Positions 33,040 through 41,810 of a DNA stretch of 52,746 bases are shown here, piece after piece (position 1 is the stretch's first letter; each line of letters opens with the position of its first letter). This DNA is from JAKFEW01 sp036675505. GTDB taxonomy: Bacteria; Cyanobacteriota; Sericytochromatia; S15B-MN24; JAQBPE01. Below the pieces are notes generated by a model. That model was not told the DNA's origin. It made no database searches and saw only the letters and a list, made by a program, of their open reading frames with translations. The position numbers were made by a program, and so were the translations under genes. Location of the stretch: positions 1-52,746 of the forward strand of contig JAKFEW010000134.1 of NCBI GenBank assembly GCA_036675505.1. The letters are read 5' to 3'.

Positions 33040-34575
33040 TCAGCGAGCGTCCGAATGAGTCGCCACCGTCACGATGTCGATGTTCGTGGTCCGTTCGAGG
33101 ATCTCTTCGAAGATGGATTTCCGGAAGATCAGGCTCAGACGCGACTTCCGGGTCTCGCCGAGCAGAATCATGGAAATGTTGTTGTTCGTCGCGTAGCGGG
33201 CGATCGCCTCGGCCGGCTCGGGGTGCCGGAGCTTGACGACCTCGGCCTCGAAGGACTCCGCGAGCTCGATGCACTGGGCGATGGCCCGGCGCTCCTCATC
33301 AGCCTGCGGGCTGGTCTCGACGAAGATCACGATCATGCGGCCGTTCAGCCGGCCCGCGAGCCTGGCGCCGCGCCGAATGATCCGCTGGGCGCTCTGGGTG
33401 GGCGTGATGCAGACCAGCAGGCGGTCCTGGATGCCGGTGGGCACGGTGGCCCTGCCGATGTTCGCGCGGACCTCCTCGAGCCGCTCGTCCACGGTGTCCG
33501 CGAGCTCGCGTAGCACCAATTCGCGCAGCGCCGTCAGGTTGTGCACCGTGAAGAAGTTCGTGAGCGACTGGGTGATCTTCTCGGGGGCGTAGATCTTCCC
33601 CGCCGCCAGGCGCTTTTGGAGCGCCTCCGGTGAAATGTCCACCAGCACGACCTCCTCGGCCTCCTCGAGCATCGCGTCCGGGATCGTCTCGCGGACCTTC
33701 ACGCCCGTGATGCGCTCGACGATGTTGTTGAGCGACTCGAGGTGCTGGATGTTGACCGTCGAGATCACCGGGATGCCGGCCAGCCGGATGGTCTGGACGT
33801 CGTCGTGGCGCTTCTTGTTGATCGAGCCCGGCATGTTGGTGTGCGCAAGCTCATCTACCAGCACCAGGGCCGGCCGGCGCGCGATGATGGCGTCGAGGTC
33901 CATTTCCTCGAGCGCCGTGCCGCGGTAGTCCACCCGTTTGCGGGGGACGATCTCATGCTCGGCGGTTTGCTGCGCCGTTTCCGCACGCCCATGGGTCTCG
34001 ACGATGCCGACCACCACGTCCTCACCGCGCAGCCTCGCCTCATGGGCCTCGCGCAACATCGCGTAGGTCTTGCCCACGCCGGGCGCCGCGCCGAGGTAGA
34101 TCTTGAGCCGGGCCATGCGGCGCGCCACGAGGGCCTTGAAGACCTCGTGCGGATCGTCGTGGGCCTCGGACGTGGAGGGGGCGGTCATGCTCGCGAGCCG
34201 GGGGCGACGGGCGAGGCCGACGAGCGCGGCGTATGCGGCCGCGGGCGTGACGGGTGGCCGCTGCACGACGTTCGCGCCGGCCTCGTAATAGGGCTCCCCC
34301 GTACCCTCGTTAGCGACGACGGCGATCAGCACGTCCCGCGACTTCGGGTCCTTGCGCATCGCGGAGACGCCGGTGGCCGCGTCCGCCGGTTTCAGGGCCT
34401 GGGCGTCAACGACCACGAGGAGGGTGTCCAGGCGCATCGCCCGCTGGACCGCCGATTCCAGGCTCGTGGCCTGGTACCCGTCGACCCCGATCGTGCGGAG
34501 CGCCTCGCGGAGGCTCTCGTACGCGCGCGCGTCCGCCGTCAGGACGACGGCCCGGGGGTGGGTCAGGGACTTCAC
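33040..34575 (-). CDS. kdpD: KdpD N-terminal sensor half, fused to a degenerate receiver domain
   Basis: The 511-residue protein starts at GTG 34575, overlapping the stop of the kinase half by four bases (GTGA). Residues 7-125 fold like a response-regulator receiver: Asp57 in LLVVVDAQ is kept, but the Lys of the switch is Gln105 (ANVVQRPP) and the acidic pair is incomplete, so it looks non-phosphorylatable. Residues 150-365 are the KdpD cytosolic domain with Walker A GAAPGVGKT (162-170) and LVLVDELAHTNMPGS. Residues 370-505 are the Usp domain (LLVCITPTQSAQRIIRRGAR). In E. coli these domains precede the kinase in one chain and sense K+ and ATP. No kinase core is present here. It should work together with the neighbouring kinase. 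Confidence 0.9.
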   Translation of the reverse strand: MKSLTHPRAVVLTADARAYESLREALRTIGVDGYQATSLESAVQRAMRLDTLLVVVDAQALKPADAATGVSAMRKDPKSRDVLIAVVANEGTGEPYYEAGANVVQRPPVTPAAAYAALVGLARRPRLASMTAPSTSEAHDDPHEVFKALVARRMARLKIYLGAAPGVGKTYAMLREAHEARLRGEDVVVGIVETHGRAETAQQTAEHEIVPRKRVDYRGTALEEMDLDAIIARRPALVLVDELAHTNMPGSINKKRHDDVQTIRLAGIPVISTVNIQHLESLNNIVERITGVKVRETIPDAMLEEAEEVVLVDISPEALQKRLAAGKIYAPEKITQSLTNFFTVHNLTALRELVLRELADTVDERLEEVRANIGRATVPTGIQDRLLVCITPTQSAQRIIRRGARLAGRLNGRMIVIFVETSPQADEERRAIAQCIELAESFEAEVVKLRHPEPAEAIARYATNNNISMILLGETRKSRLSLIFRKSIFEEILERTTNIDIVTVATHSDAR

Positions 34576-36188
34576 TCAGGCGCCCCCGTCGGCAGCTCGA
34601 TGCGGAAGCGTGCGCCGCCGCCCGGCGGGGTGTCGGCCATGATCATGCCGCCGTGCGCCTCGATCACGCCGCGCGCGATCGCGAGGCCCAGGCCCGTGCC
34701 GCTGTCCGCGGTCCGCCGCCCGAAGCTGTAGAACTTCTCGAAGACCCGGGCTTCCTCACCGGGCGGCAAGCCCGGGCCTCGGTCCACCACCTCCACGGCC
34801 AGGCGATCGCCAGCGCGGCGCGCGCGGATGACGACCGGCGTGCCCGGCGGCGTGTGCTTCGCCGCGTTTTCGAGCAGGTTGCCGAAGACGAGCGCAAGGA
34901 GTGTGGCATCGGCGAAGAGGAGCGGCAGCTCCGGCGGCAGCTCGAGCGTGAGCGGGTGGTCGGCGAGCCGCGCCATCGCCGGCGCCACGGCCTCGTCGAG
35001 CGAGAGCCAGGTCCGGTTCAAGCTCGGCGCGCCGGCGTCCAGCCGGGCCGCGTGCAGCAAGTTGGTCATGAGGCGGCACAGGCGATCGGCTTCCTCCACG
35101 ATGCCCTCTGCCAGGTCGAGGCGGGTGTCGGGGTCGAGCGCCTCGGCCCCGTCGACGAGCGCGCTCGCGGCGCCCACGATGCCCGCGAGGGGCGTGCGCA
35201 GGTCGTGCGAGACCGCGCTCAGGATCGCGTTGCGTAGCCGTTCGGCGTCCGCCTGGCCGCGCGCTACCTCGGCGTCCTCGCGCGCCCGCGCCTGCTCCAG
35301 CGCGGTCGCGAGCTGGTTGGCACCCGTCTCGAGCATCGCCCGCAGCTCCGCCGCCGCCACGGCCTCGGCGGAAGGAAGCCGGATCACCAGGGCCCCATGG
35401 ACGTTTTGCTCCGTCCGAACGGGCAGGAAGAGGTAGGGCGAGCCAGGGAATTCGGCCGTGCCATGGCCAGCCGGCCGGCCTTCACGGATCACCCAGCGCA
35501 GGAGCTCGAGCTCGCTCGAGGTCAACGGGTCGGGCGGGGGCGACGCCGCGAGCGGGTCGCCCCCGCGGGCCTGCAGCCACGCGCCGAGCGGGACGCCGAG
35601 CTCGGCCGCGATGACGCGCGCGCCCTCCGCCATGACGTCGGCCGGGTCGCGAACCGCGAGCAGCGTGCGGCTCAGCTCGTAAAGCGCGTGCGCCCGCGCT
35701 TCCTGCTGCCGCGCGGCGGCGAAGCCGGCGACCAGGCGGGCCGTGAGCATGCTGATCACGCCGCCGATCAGGCCCATGACGACGCACGTGACGATGTATT
35801 GGGTGTCCGAGATCGTGAACGAGTAAAACGGCGTGGTGAAGAAGAAGTCGAACGCCAGCACGCTCGACAGCGCGACGGCGATCGCCGCGCCCCGATCGCC
35901 GCGCAGCGCGACCGCGAGGATGCCCAGCAGGTAAATCATGGCCAGATTCGGGGCGTCGAGATGGGCGAAGAGCATCGTGTCGACGAGCGTACAAGCGAAG
36001 ACGGCGACGATGGCCCAGCCGTAGGCGCGCCAGGGCGTGGCGCCGGGCCTGGCTGCCGGTGCATCGGCGCCGATCCAGCCGCTGTCCGACACGTCCCAGG
36101 GCCGACGGCGCGCAGGCTGGCATTCTGCTTCGATGGACGAGGCGGGGAGCTCCGAGTTGGAGGCGAGCGCAAGGGACATGACCCTCAT
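34572..36188 (-). CDS. kdpD: KdpD C-terminal half: DUF4118 membrane region, GAF, histidine kinase
   Basis: The 538-residue protein has a 50-residue polar head, four transmembrane helices of the KdpD DUF4118 type (AYGWAIVAVFACTLVDTMLF, AMIYLLGILAVALR, AIAVALSSVLAFDFFFTTPF, IVTCVVMGLIGGVISML), a GAF domain, HisKA with ILSAVSHDLRTPLAGIVGA, and HATPase boxes FGNLLENAAKHT, DRGPGLPPGE and DSGTGLGLAIA. It lacks the cytosolic sensor and Usp domains, which are encoded by the next gene downstream. In normal KdpD the sensor comes first, so the order is reversed as well as split. It is divergent from the kdp pump operon and probably signals to KdpE. Confidence 0.92.
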   Translation of the reverse strand: MRVMSLALASNSELPASSIEAECQPARRRPWDVSDSGWIGADAPAARPGATPWRAYGWAIVAVFACTLVDTMLFAHLDAPNLAMIYLLGILAVALRGDRGAAIAVALSSVLAFDFFFTTPFYSFTISDTQYIVTCVVMGLIGGVISMLTARLVAGFAAARQQEARAHALYELSRTLLAVRDPADVMAEGARVIAAELGVPLGAWLQARGGDPLAASPPPDPLTSSELELLRWVIREGRPAGHGTAEFPGSPYLFLPVRTEQNVHGALVIRLPSAEAVAAAELRAMLETGANQLATALEQARAREDAEVARGQADAERLRNAILSAVSHDLRTPLAGIVGAASALVDGAEALDPDTRLDLAEGIVEEADRLCRLMTNLLHAARLDAGAPSLNRTWLSLDEAVAPAMARLADHPLTLELPPELPLLFADATLLALVFGNLLENAAKHTPPGTPVVIRARRAGDRLAVEVVDRGPGLPPGEEARVFEKFYSFGRRTADSGTGLGLAIARGVIEAHGGMIMADTPPGGGARFRIELPTGAPE

Positions 36189-36218
36189 CCTAACCTGCCC
36201 ACGGCCGTGAAAGGTTAG

Positions 36219-36285
36219 TCTTTATGCTTTCTTTGTGGCGCGGACCGAAATCTTTACGCGGCCTGAATGCGAGGCGAACTACCAT
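36219..36285 (+). promoter_or_regulatory. KdpE-type box and promoter of the kdp pump operon
   Basis: TCTTTAT (36219-36225) and TCTTTGT (36230-36236) are 11 bp apart, and a third TCTTTAC lies at 36251-36257. The -10 hexamer TACCAT is at 36280-36285, 61 bp from the first element and 29 bp from the third. The region from 36258 onward also resembles the porin promoter (GAATGCGA shared in the same place). Confidence 0.7.
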
Positions 36286-36326
36286 CGGGTCGACCACGTT
36301 CCGACCGGCCGCAGGAGACTCTCCAA

Positions 36327-36410
36327 ATGACGGACATCGTCTACATCGGGCTGACGCTCGGCTTCTTCGCACTCTCCTGGGGACTCGTGCGCCTTTGCGA
36401 GAACGTGTGA
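36327..36410 (+). CDS. 27-residue membrane peptide at the head of the kdp operon
   Basis: GGAG at 36314-36317 precedes the ATG at 36327. The product MTDIVYIGLTLGFFALSWGL then VRLCENV is a single membrane helix with a short charged tail. Peptides of this kind, with FFALSWxxVRLCE, occur directly before kdp genes in other bacteria, sometimes labelled potassium-transporter subunit. A separate KdpF (with the PERF ending) exists at 38801, so this is a second small subunit or an accessory peptide. It is 16 bp from kdpA. Confidence 0.75.
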   Translation: MTDIVYIGLTLGFFALSWGLVRLCENV

Positions 36411-36426
36411 GCGAGGATCAGCGACC

Positions 36427-38184
36427 ATGACCTCCAACGCATTCGTCCAGGTAGCGATGTACTTCGTCGCCGTCGTCGGCCTGGGGCTCCCCCTGGGCCT
36501 CTACATGGCACGGGTCTTCACGGGCCAGGCGACGATCGCGCAGACCCTGCTCGGCCCCGTCGAGAAGCTGATCTACCGTGGCGCGGGGATCCAGCCGGAC
36601 GAGGAGATGCCGTGGACGCGCTACGCCGGCGCCGTGCTGGTTTACAGCATGATTAGCGTCTTCGTCGTCTACGCGCTCCAGCGCCTGCAGGCCGGCCTGC
36701 CGTTCAACCCGGTCGGACTCGGCGCCGTGGCGCCGGAGCTCTCGTGGAGCACCGCGACCAGCTTCGCGACGAACACCAACTGGCAGGCCTATGGCGGCGA
36801 GACCACGATGAGCTACCTGACCCAAACGCTGGGCCTCACGGTGCAGAACTTCGTATCTGCGGCCGCCGGCATCGCCGTGCTCATCGCGCTGATCCGCGGC
36901 TTCACGGGCCGCAGCGTGGCGAGCATCGGGAGCTTCTGGGTGGACCTGACCCGGGCGACGCTCTACGTTCTACTGCCGCTCTCGCTCGTGCTCTCGCTGG
37001 CGCTCGTCCAACAGGGGGTCGTCCAGACCTGGGGGCCGGCGCTCGAAGCGCAGCTGCTCGAACCATCGAAGGTCACCGTCGACGGCGTCGAGAAGGTGGT
37101 CGCCACCCAGGCGATCGCGGTCGGCCCCGCGGCCTCGCAGGTAGCGATCAAGCAGCTCGGCACGAACGGCGGCGGGTTCTTCAATGCGAACTCCGCCCAC
37201 CCGCTCGAGAACCCGACGCCGCTCTCGAACTTCCTGGAAATGCTCGCGATCCTGTTGATCCCCACGGCGCTGTGCTTCACGTTCGGCGCCCTGGTGAAGG
37301 ACCAACGGCAAGGCTGGGCGGTGCTGTCGGCGATGTTCGTCGTGATCTTGCCGCTGCTCGCGCTTTGCGTCTTCGCCGAGCAGGGTGGCAACCCGCTGCT
37401 GACGCCCCTTGGCGCCGACCAGGCGGTGAGCGCGCTGCAGGCCGGCGGCAATATGGAAGGCAAGGAAGTGCGCTTCGGCATCGTGAACAGCGCGCTCTGG
37501 GCCACGGTGACCACCGCGGCTTCGAACGGCTCGGTCAACGCGATGCACGACAGCTTCACGCCCCTGGGCGGCCTGGTGCCGATGTGGCTCATGCAGCTCG
37601 GCGAGATCATCTTCGGCGGCGTGGGCTCGGGCCTCTACGGCATGCTCATGTTCGCGATCGTCGCGGTCTTCATCGCCGGCCTGATGGTCGGGCGCACGCC
37701 CGAGTACCTCGGCAAGAAGATCGAGGCCTACGAGATGAAGATGGCCGCGATCGTGATCCTGGTGCCGGCCGCCGCCGTGCTGATCGGCACGGCGATCGCC
37801 TGCGCCACCCCCGCGGGCACCGCGACCCTCAACAACCCGGGCGCCCACGGCTTCAGCGAGATCCTCTACGCCTACTCATCCGCCGGCAACAACAACGGCT
37901 CGGCCTTCGCCGGCCTCGGCGCGGCGGGCGTCTTCTACTGCGTCTCCCAGGGTTACTGCATGTTGTTCGCGCGCTTCTGGGTGATGATCCCGGTGCTCGC
38001 GATCGCGGGCAACCTGGCGGCCAAGCGGCAGGTCCCGCCCGGCGTCGGCACGCTCAGCACGCACACGCCGCTGTTCGTGGCGTTCCTGGTCGGCACGATC
38101 ATGCTCGTGGGCGCGCTCACGTTCCTGCCCGCGCTGGCGCTCGGCCCCATCGTCGAGCACCTGCAGCTCTTCGCGGCCCGTTAG
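36427..38184 (+). CDS. kdpA: Potassium-transporting ATPase, channel-like subunit KdpA
   Basis: The 585-residue integral membrane protein shows the selectivity-filter regions of the KdpA/SKT superfamily: TNTNWQAYGGETTMSYL near residue 115 and NGGGFFNANSAHP at 247-259, followed by ENPTPLSNFLEM. It forms the K+ entry channel of the KdpFABC pump; K+ passes from KdpA through a tunnel to KdpB. Length and motifs match E. coli KdpA (557) well. The ATG at 36427 follows GCGAGGA. kdpC, not kdpB, comes next, 13 bp downstream. Confidence 0.98.
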   Translation: MTSNAFVQVAMYFVAVVGLGLPLGLYMARVFTGQATIAQTLLGPVEKLIYRGAGIQPDEEMPWTRYAGAVLVYSMISVFVVYALQRLQAGLPFNPVGLGAVAPELSWSTATSFATNTNWQAYGGETTMSYLTQTLGLTVQNFVSAAAGIAVLIALIRGFTGRSVASIGSFWVDLTRATLYVLLPLSLVLSLALVQQGVVQTWGPALEAQLLEPSKVTVDGVEKVVATQAIAVGPAASQVAIKQLGTNGGGFFNANSAHPLENPTPLSNFLEMLAILLIPTALCFTFGALVKDQRQGWAVLSAMFVVILPLLALCVFAEQGGNPLLTPLGADQAVSALQAGGNMEGKEVRFGIVNSALWATVTTAASNGSVNAMHDSFTPLGGLVPMWLMQLGEIIFGGVGSGLYGMLMFAIVAVFIAGLMVGRTPEYLGKKIEAYEMKMAAIVILVPAAAVLIGTAIACATPAGTATLNNPGAHGFSEILYAYSSAGNNNGSAFAGLGAAGVFYCVSQGYCMLFARFWVMIPVLAIAGNLAAKRQVPPGVGTLSTHTPLFVAFLVGTIMLVGALTFLPALALGPIVEHLQLFAAR

Positions 38185-38197
38185 GAGGTCCCGGCTC

Positions 38198-38788
38198 ATG
38201 CTTTCGCTTCTTAGACCCGCCGCGGTCCTCTTCGCCCTGATGACGGCGATCACGGGCGTACTCTACCCGGCGGCCGTCACCGGCCTCGCCCAGGCGATCT
38301 TCCCGGCCCAGGCCAACGGGAGCTTGATCAAGGACGGCGAGCGCGTCGTCGGCTCGGCGCTCGTCGGCCAGCCATTCACCTCCGCGAAGTACTTCTGGTG
38401 CCGGCCCTCGGGCACCGGAGGGGTGGGTTTGGGGACGCTTGAGTACAACGGCGCCTCGTCGTCCGGCACGAACCTCGGGCCCACCAACCCGAAGCTCACC
38501 GACAACGTCAAGGCGCGCATCGAGGCCCTGAGGGCGCTCGATCCGGGCAACATCGCCCCGATCCCCGTGGACCTCGTCACCGCCTCGGGCAGCGGCCTCG
38601 ACCCGCACATCTCGCCGGCCGCGGCCTTGTACCAGGTCAGCCGCGTCGCGCGGGCCCGGGCGCTGCCCGAAGAGCAGGTGCGGGCCCTGGTGGCCGAAGT
38701 CCAGGAAGGCCGCCAGCTCGGGTCGCTCGGCGAGCCCCGCGTCAACGTCGTACGCCTGAACCGGGCGCTCGATCGCATCAAGTCCTGA
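38198..38788 (+). CDS. kdpC: Potassium-transporting ATPase subunit KdpC
   Basis: The 196-residue protein has an N-terminal membrane helix (AAVLFALMTAITGVLYPAAV) and the conserved periplasmic part: GSALVGQPFTSAKYFWCRPS, NLGPTNPKLTDNV, then PVDLVTASGSGLDPHISPAA and RVNVVRLNRAL. KdpC binds KdpA at the periplasmic side and raises K+ affinity. AGGAGG at 38184-38189 gives a strong ribosome site. Complete gene, but placed before kdpF and kdpB instead of last. Confidence 0.97.
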   Translation: MLSLLRPAAVLFALMTAITGVLYPAAVTGLAQAIFPAQANGSLIKDGERVVGSALVGQPFTSAKYFWCRPSGTGGVGLGTLEYNGASSSGTNLGPTNPKLTDNVKARIEALRALDPGNIAPIPVDLVTASGSGLDPHISPAAALYQVSRVARARALPEEQVRALVAEVQEGRQLGSLGEPRVNVVRLNRALDRIKS

Positions 38789-38800
38789 GGAGGCCTCGAC

Positions 38801-38887
38801 ATGCTCGGCCCCGCCATTCTACTGACCATCGCGGCTCTCACCGCCGCTCTCCAGATCTACGTCATGCTCTACCCCGAGCGCTTTTAG
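38801..38887 (+). CDS. kdpF: KdpF, small stabilising subunit of the Kdp pump
   Basis: GAGGAGG at 38786-38792 precedes the ATG at 38801. The 28-residue product has one hydrophobic helix (AILLTIAALTAALQIYVML) and ends YPERF, the usual KdpF terminus. KdpF packs against KdpA and stabilises the complex. It lies between kdpC and kdpB; in most operons it comes first, ahead of kdpA. Confidence 0.8.
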   Translation: MLGPAILLTIAALTAALQIYVMLYPERF

Positions 38888-38914
38888 CGCCGGCCAGGCG
38901 CGGAGTATACAGCC

Positions 38915-41017
38915 ATGTCGATCTCGAACGAGCCCACCCCCTCGCACCGCCCGGCCGAGCAGGCCCACAGGTCGCGCGACGAGCGCCGCCACACGCCCAA
39001 GGTCGAGACCGCGGGCATCTACCAGCGCGCGATCTTCGATGCCTTCGTGAAGCTCGATCCGCGCACCCTGGTGAAGAACCCGGTCATGTTCGTGGTCGGC
39101 ATCGGCACGGTCCTCACGGCCGTGCTGACGGTCGCCCCCACGGCCTTCGGGCCATCGAACGTCGGGCACTTCTACAACGGCGCGATCACCCTGCTGCTGT
39201 TCGTGACGCTGCTCTTCGCGAACTTCGCGGAGGCCGTGGCGGAAGGCCGCGGCAAGGCCCAAGCCGACTCGCTGCGCAAGACCAAGAGCGACACCGCTGC
39301 GAACAGGCGCCAGTCCGACGGCACCTTCGTGCGCGTCTCCTCGACCGAGCTGCGGAAGGGCGACGTCGTGCGCGTCGTGGCCGGCGAGATGATCCCCGGC
39401 GACGGCGAGGTGATCGAGGGCGTGGCGAGCGTCGACGAGTCCGCCATCACCGGCGAGTCGGCGCCCGTCCTCAAGGAGCCCGGCACGGACATCGCGAGCT
39501 CCGTCATCGCCGGCACGAAGGTCGTCTCGGACCACCTGGTGATCCGCGTGACCGCCAACCCCGGCGAGTCGTTCCTCGACAAGATGATCGCGCTGGTCGA
39601 GGGCGCGGCGCGCCAGAAGACCCCCAACGAGATCGCGCTGACGGTCCTTTTGGCCGTGCTCACGCTGATCTTCCTGCTGGTCGTGATCACGTTGCCGTTC
39701 TTCGCCAACCACCTGAAAGTCCCCGTGGACGCCGCCACGCTGATCGCGCTGCTCGTCTGCCTGATTCCCACGACGATTGGCGGGCTCTTGTCGGCGATCG
39801 GCATCGCGGGCATGGATCGCGTGGCGCAGTTCAACGTGATCGCGATGTCGGGCAAGGCGGTCGAGGCCGCCGGCGACGTCAACACGCTGATTCTCGACAA
39901 GACGGGCACGATCACCTTCGGCAACCGCCTCGCGGCCGAGTACCTGCCCGTGGGCGGGCACACCCGGGAGGAACTCGCGCAAATCGCCATGGCCGCCTCC
40001 TGGCACGACACCACGCCTGAGGGGCGCTCGATCGTGGCGTTGTCCACGCGCCTCGGCGCGAAGGAGCTGCCCGAGTGGGGCGATGGAGTCGGCGTCGACT
40101 TCTCGGCCGAGACGCGCATGAGCGGCACCGACCTGCCGGGGGCCCGCGCCGTGCGCAAGGGCGCCGCCGACGCGATGAAGCGCTACGTCCAGGCGCAGGG
40201 CGGCACGATCCCGACCGGCCTCGAGGAGGCTGTGCGCTCTGTCGCCGAGCTGGGCGGCACGCCGCTCACGGTGGCGAACGGCGCCGTGATCTATGGCGTG
40301 GTCTACCTCAAGGACACGATCAAGCCGGGCATGCGCGAGCGCTTCGACGAGATGCGCAAGATGGGCATCCGCACGGTCATGTGCACGGGCGACAACCCGA
40401 TCACCGCCCGCGTGATCGCCCAGGAGGCCGGCGTCGATGACTTCATCGCCGAGGCCAAGCCCGAGGACAAGATCGCCGCGATCCGCAAGGAGCAGGCGCA
40501 GGGCAAGCTGGTGGCGATGACCGGCGACGGCACGAACGACGCGCCGGCGCTGGCCCAGGCCGACGTGGGGCTCGCGATGAACTCCGGCACGACAGCGGCC
40601 AAGGAAGCGGCCAACATGGTCGATCTCGACAGCGACCCCACCAAGCTGATCGACGTGGTCGCGATCGGCAAGCAACTGCTCATCACCCGCGGCGCCCTCA
40701 CCACCTTCTCGATCGCCAACGACGTCGCCAAGTACTTCGCGATCATCCCCGCCATCTTCGGCGTCGGGATGCCCGCGCTGAACGCGCTGAACGTCATGCA
40801 CCTGCACTCGAGCCAGAGCGCGATTGTCTCGGCGCTGATCTTCAACGCCCTCGTGATCCCGGCGCTGATCCCGCTGGCGCTCAAGGGCGTGAGGTTCCGG
40901 GCGGTGACGGCGGACCAGATGCTGCTCCGCAACACGATGCTTTATGGCGTCGGCGGCCTGATCGTGCCATTTATCGGCATCAAGGCGATCGACCTGCTCG
41001 TCGGCGCGGTCATCTGA
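38915..41017 (+). CDS. kdpB: Potassium-transporting P-type ATPase subunit KdpB
   Basis: The 700-residue P1A-type ATPase has the phosphorylation motif DKTGT (Asp328), the actuator TGES (179-182, whose Ser corresponds to the inhibitory phosphoserine 162 of E. coli), the MCTGDNPITA segment and the hinge GDGTNDAPALAQADVGLAMN. The polar N-terminal extension (about 35 residues, SNEPTPSHRPAEQ) is longer than in E. coli. Membrane helices 1-7 are complete. It couples ATP hydrolysis to K+ uptake with KdpA. A GGAG at 38902-38905 serves the ATG. Confidence 0.98.
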   Translation: MSISNEPTPSHRPAEQAHRSRDERRHTPKVETAGIYQRAIFDAFVKLDPRTLVKNPVMFVVGIGTVLTAVLTVAPTAFGPSNVGHFYNGAITLLLFVTLLFANFAEAVAEGRGKAQADSLRKTKSDTAANRRQSDGTFVRVSSTELRKGDVVRVVAGEMIPGDGEVIEGVASVDESAITGESAPVLKEPGTDIASSVIAGTKVVSDHLVIRVTANPGESFLDKMIALVEGAARQKTPNEIALTVLLAVLTLIFLLVVITLPFFANHLKVPVDAATLIALLVCLIPTTIGGLLSAIGIAGMDRVAQFNVIAMSGKAVEAAGDVNTLILDKTGTITFGNRLAAEYLPVGGHTREELAQIAMAASWHDTTPEGRSIVALSTRLGAKELPEWGDGVGVDFSAETRMSGTDLPGARAVRKGAADAMKRYVQAQGGTIPTGLEEAVRSVAELGGTPLTVANGAVIYGVVYLKDTIKPGMRERFDEMRKMGIRTVMCTGDNPITARVIAQEAGVDDFIAEAKPEDKIAAIRKEQAQGKLVAMTGDGTNDAPALAQADVGLAMNSGTTAAKEAANMVDLDSDPTKLIDVVAIGKQLLITRGALTTFSIANDVAKYFAIIPAIFGVGMPALNALNVMHLHSSQSAIVSALIFNALVIPALIPLALKGVRFRAVTADQMLLRNTMLYGVGGLIVPFIGIKAIDLLVGAVI

Positions 41018-41102
41018 GGATGCGCTGCTTACCGTTTTGCACAGCGGTGAAGTGATAGTATCGACACGTGACGCACCGTGCCGATCAGGAGGAAGCGACG
41101 CC

Positions 41103-41810
41103 ATGACCGACGCCCGTCGCGCGATCCTGCTCGTCGAGGACGAGGGCCCGATCCGGCGTTTCTTGCGGGCCTCGCTGCCGCTGCACGACTACCGGCTCGT
41201 CGAGGCGACCACGGCCGCCGAGGGGCTCCACCTGGCCGCCGCCCAGCGCCCGGACGTCGTGATCCTCGACCTCGGCCTGCCCGACCGCGACGGCCTCGAG
41301 GTGCTGCGCGAGCTGCGTGCGTGGAGCGACGTGCCGATCGTCGTGCTCACGGCCCGCGACCAGGAGACCGACAAGATCGCGGCGCTCGACGCCGGCGCCG
41401 ACGACTACCTGACCAAGCCGTTCGGCGTCGGCGAGCTGCTCGCCCGGCTGCGCGTCGCGCTGCGCCATGGCGCCCGGCGCACCAGCGAGCCGGCCACCAC
41501 GTACTCGAGCGGGGGCTGGCAGCTCGACCTGGCCGCCCGGCGGGTCACCGTCCAGGGCTCGGAGGTCCACCTCACCCCCACCGAATACCGGCTGCTCGTG
41601 ACGCTCGTCCGCCACGCCGGCAAGGTGGTCACCCACCGCACGTTGATCCGCGAGCTGTGGGGCGACGAATACGAGGACGCCCAGCGGACCTTGCGGGTCC
41701 ACGTCAGCCAGCTGCGCCGGAAGCTCGAGCCTGACGCGGCCCAGCCCCAATTCCTGCTCACCGAGCCCGGCGTCGGTTATCGCCTGAAGGAAGACCTGCC
41801 GGCGGGCTAG
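41103..41810 (+). CDS. kdpE: KdpE response regulator (OmpR family)
   Basis: AGGAGG (41086-41091) sets the ATG at 41103. The 235-residue protein has a receiver with Glu12, Asp13, phospho-acceptor Asp56 (VVILDLGLPDRDG) and Lys105 (YLTKPFG), and a winged-helix output domain (LTPTEYRLLVTLVRHAGKVV, LRVHVSQLRRKLEPD, LLTEPGVGYRL) matching KdpE. It lies 85 bp after kdpB, with an extended -10 candidate TGATAGTAT at 41053-41061, so it may have its own promoter. It presumably receives phosphate from the split KdpD and binds the TCTTTA repeats seen at three promoters here. Its stop overlaps that of the next gene (CTAG). Confidence 0.95.
   Translation: MTDARRAILLVEDEGPIRRFLRASLPLHDYRLVEATTAAEGLHLAAAQRPDVVILDLGLPDRDGLEVLRELRAWSDVPIVVLTARDQETDKIAALDAGADDYLTKPFGVGELLARLRVALRHGARRTSEPATTYSSGGWQLDLAARRVTVQGSEVHLTPTEYRLLVTLVRHAGKVVTHRTLIRELWGDEYEDAQRTLRVHVSQLRRKLEPDAAQPQFLLTEPGVGYRLKEDLPAG

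Noticed and set aside
41037..41102. Upstream start for KdpE
   Set aside because: It would cover the promoter and ribosome site; the ATG at 41103 matches family length.
38819..41104. 761-codon minus-strand frame opposite kdpB
   Set aside because: Shadow of kdpB, same reasoning.
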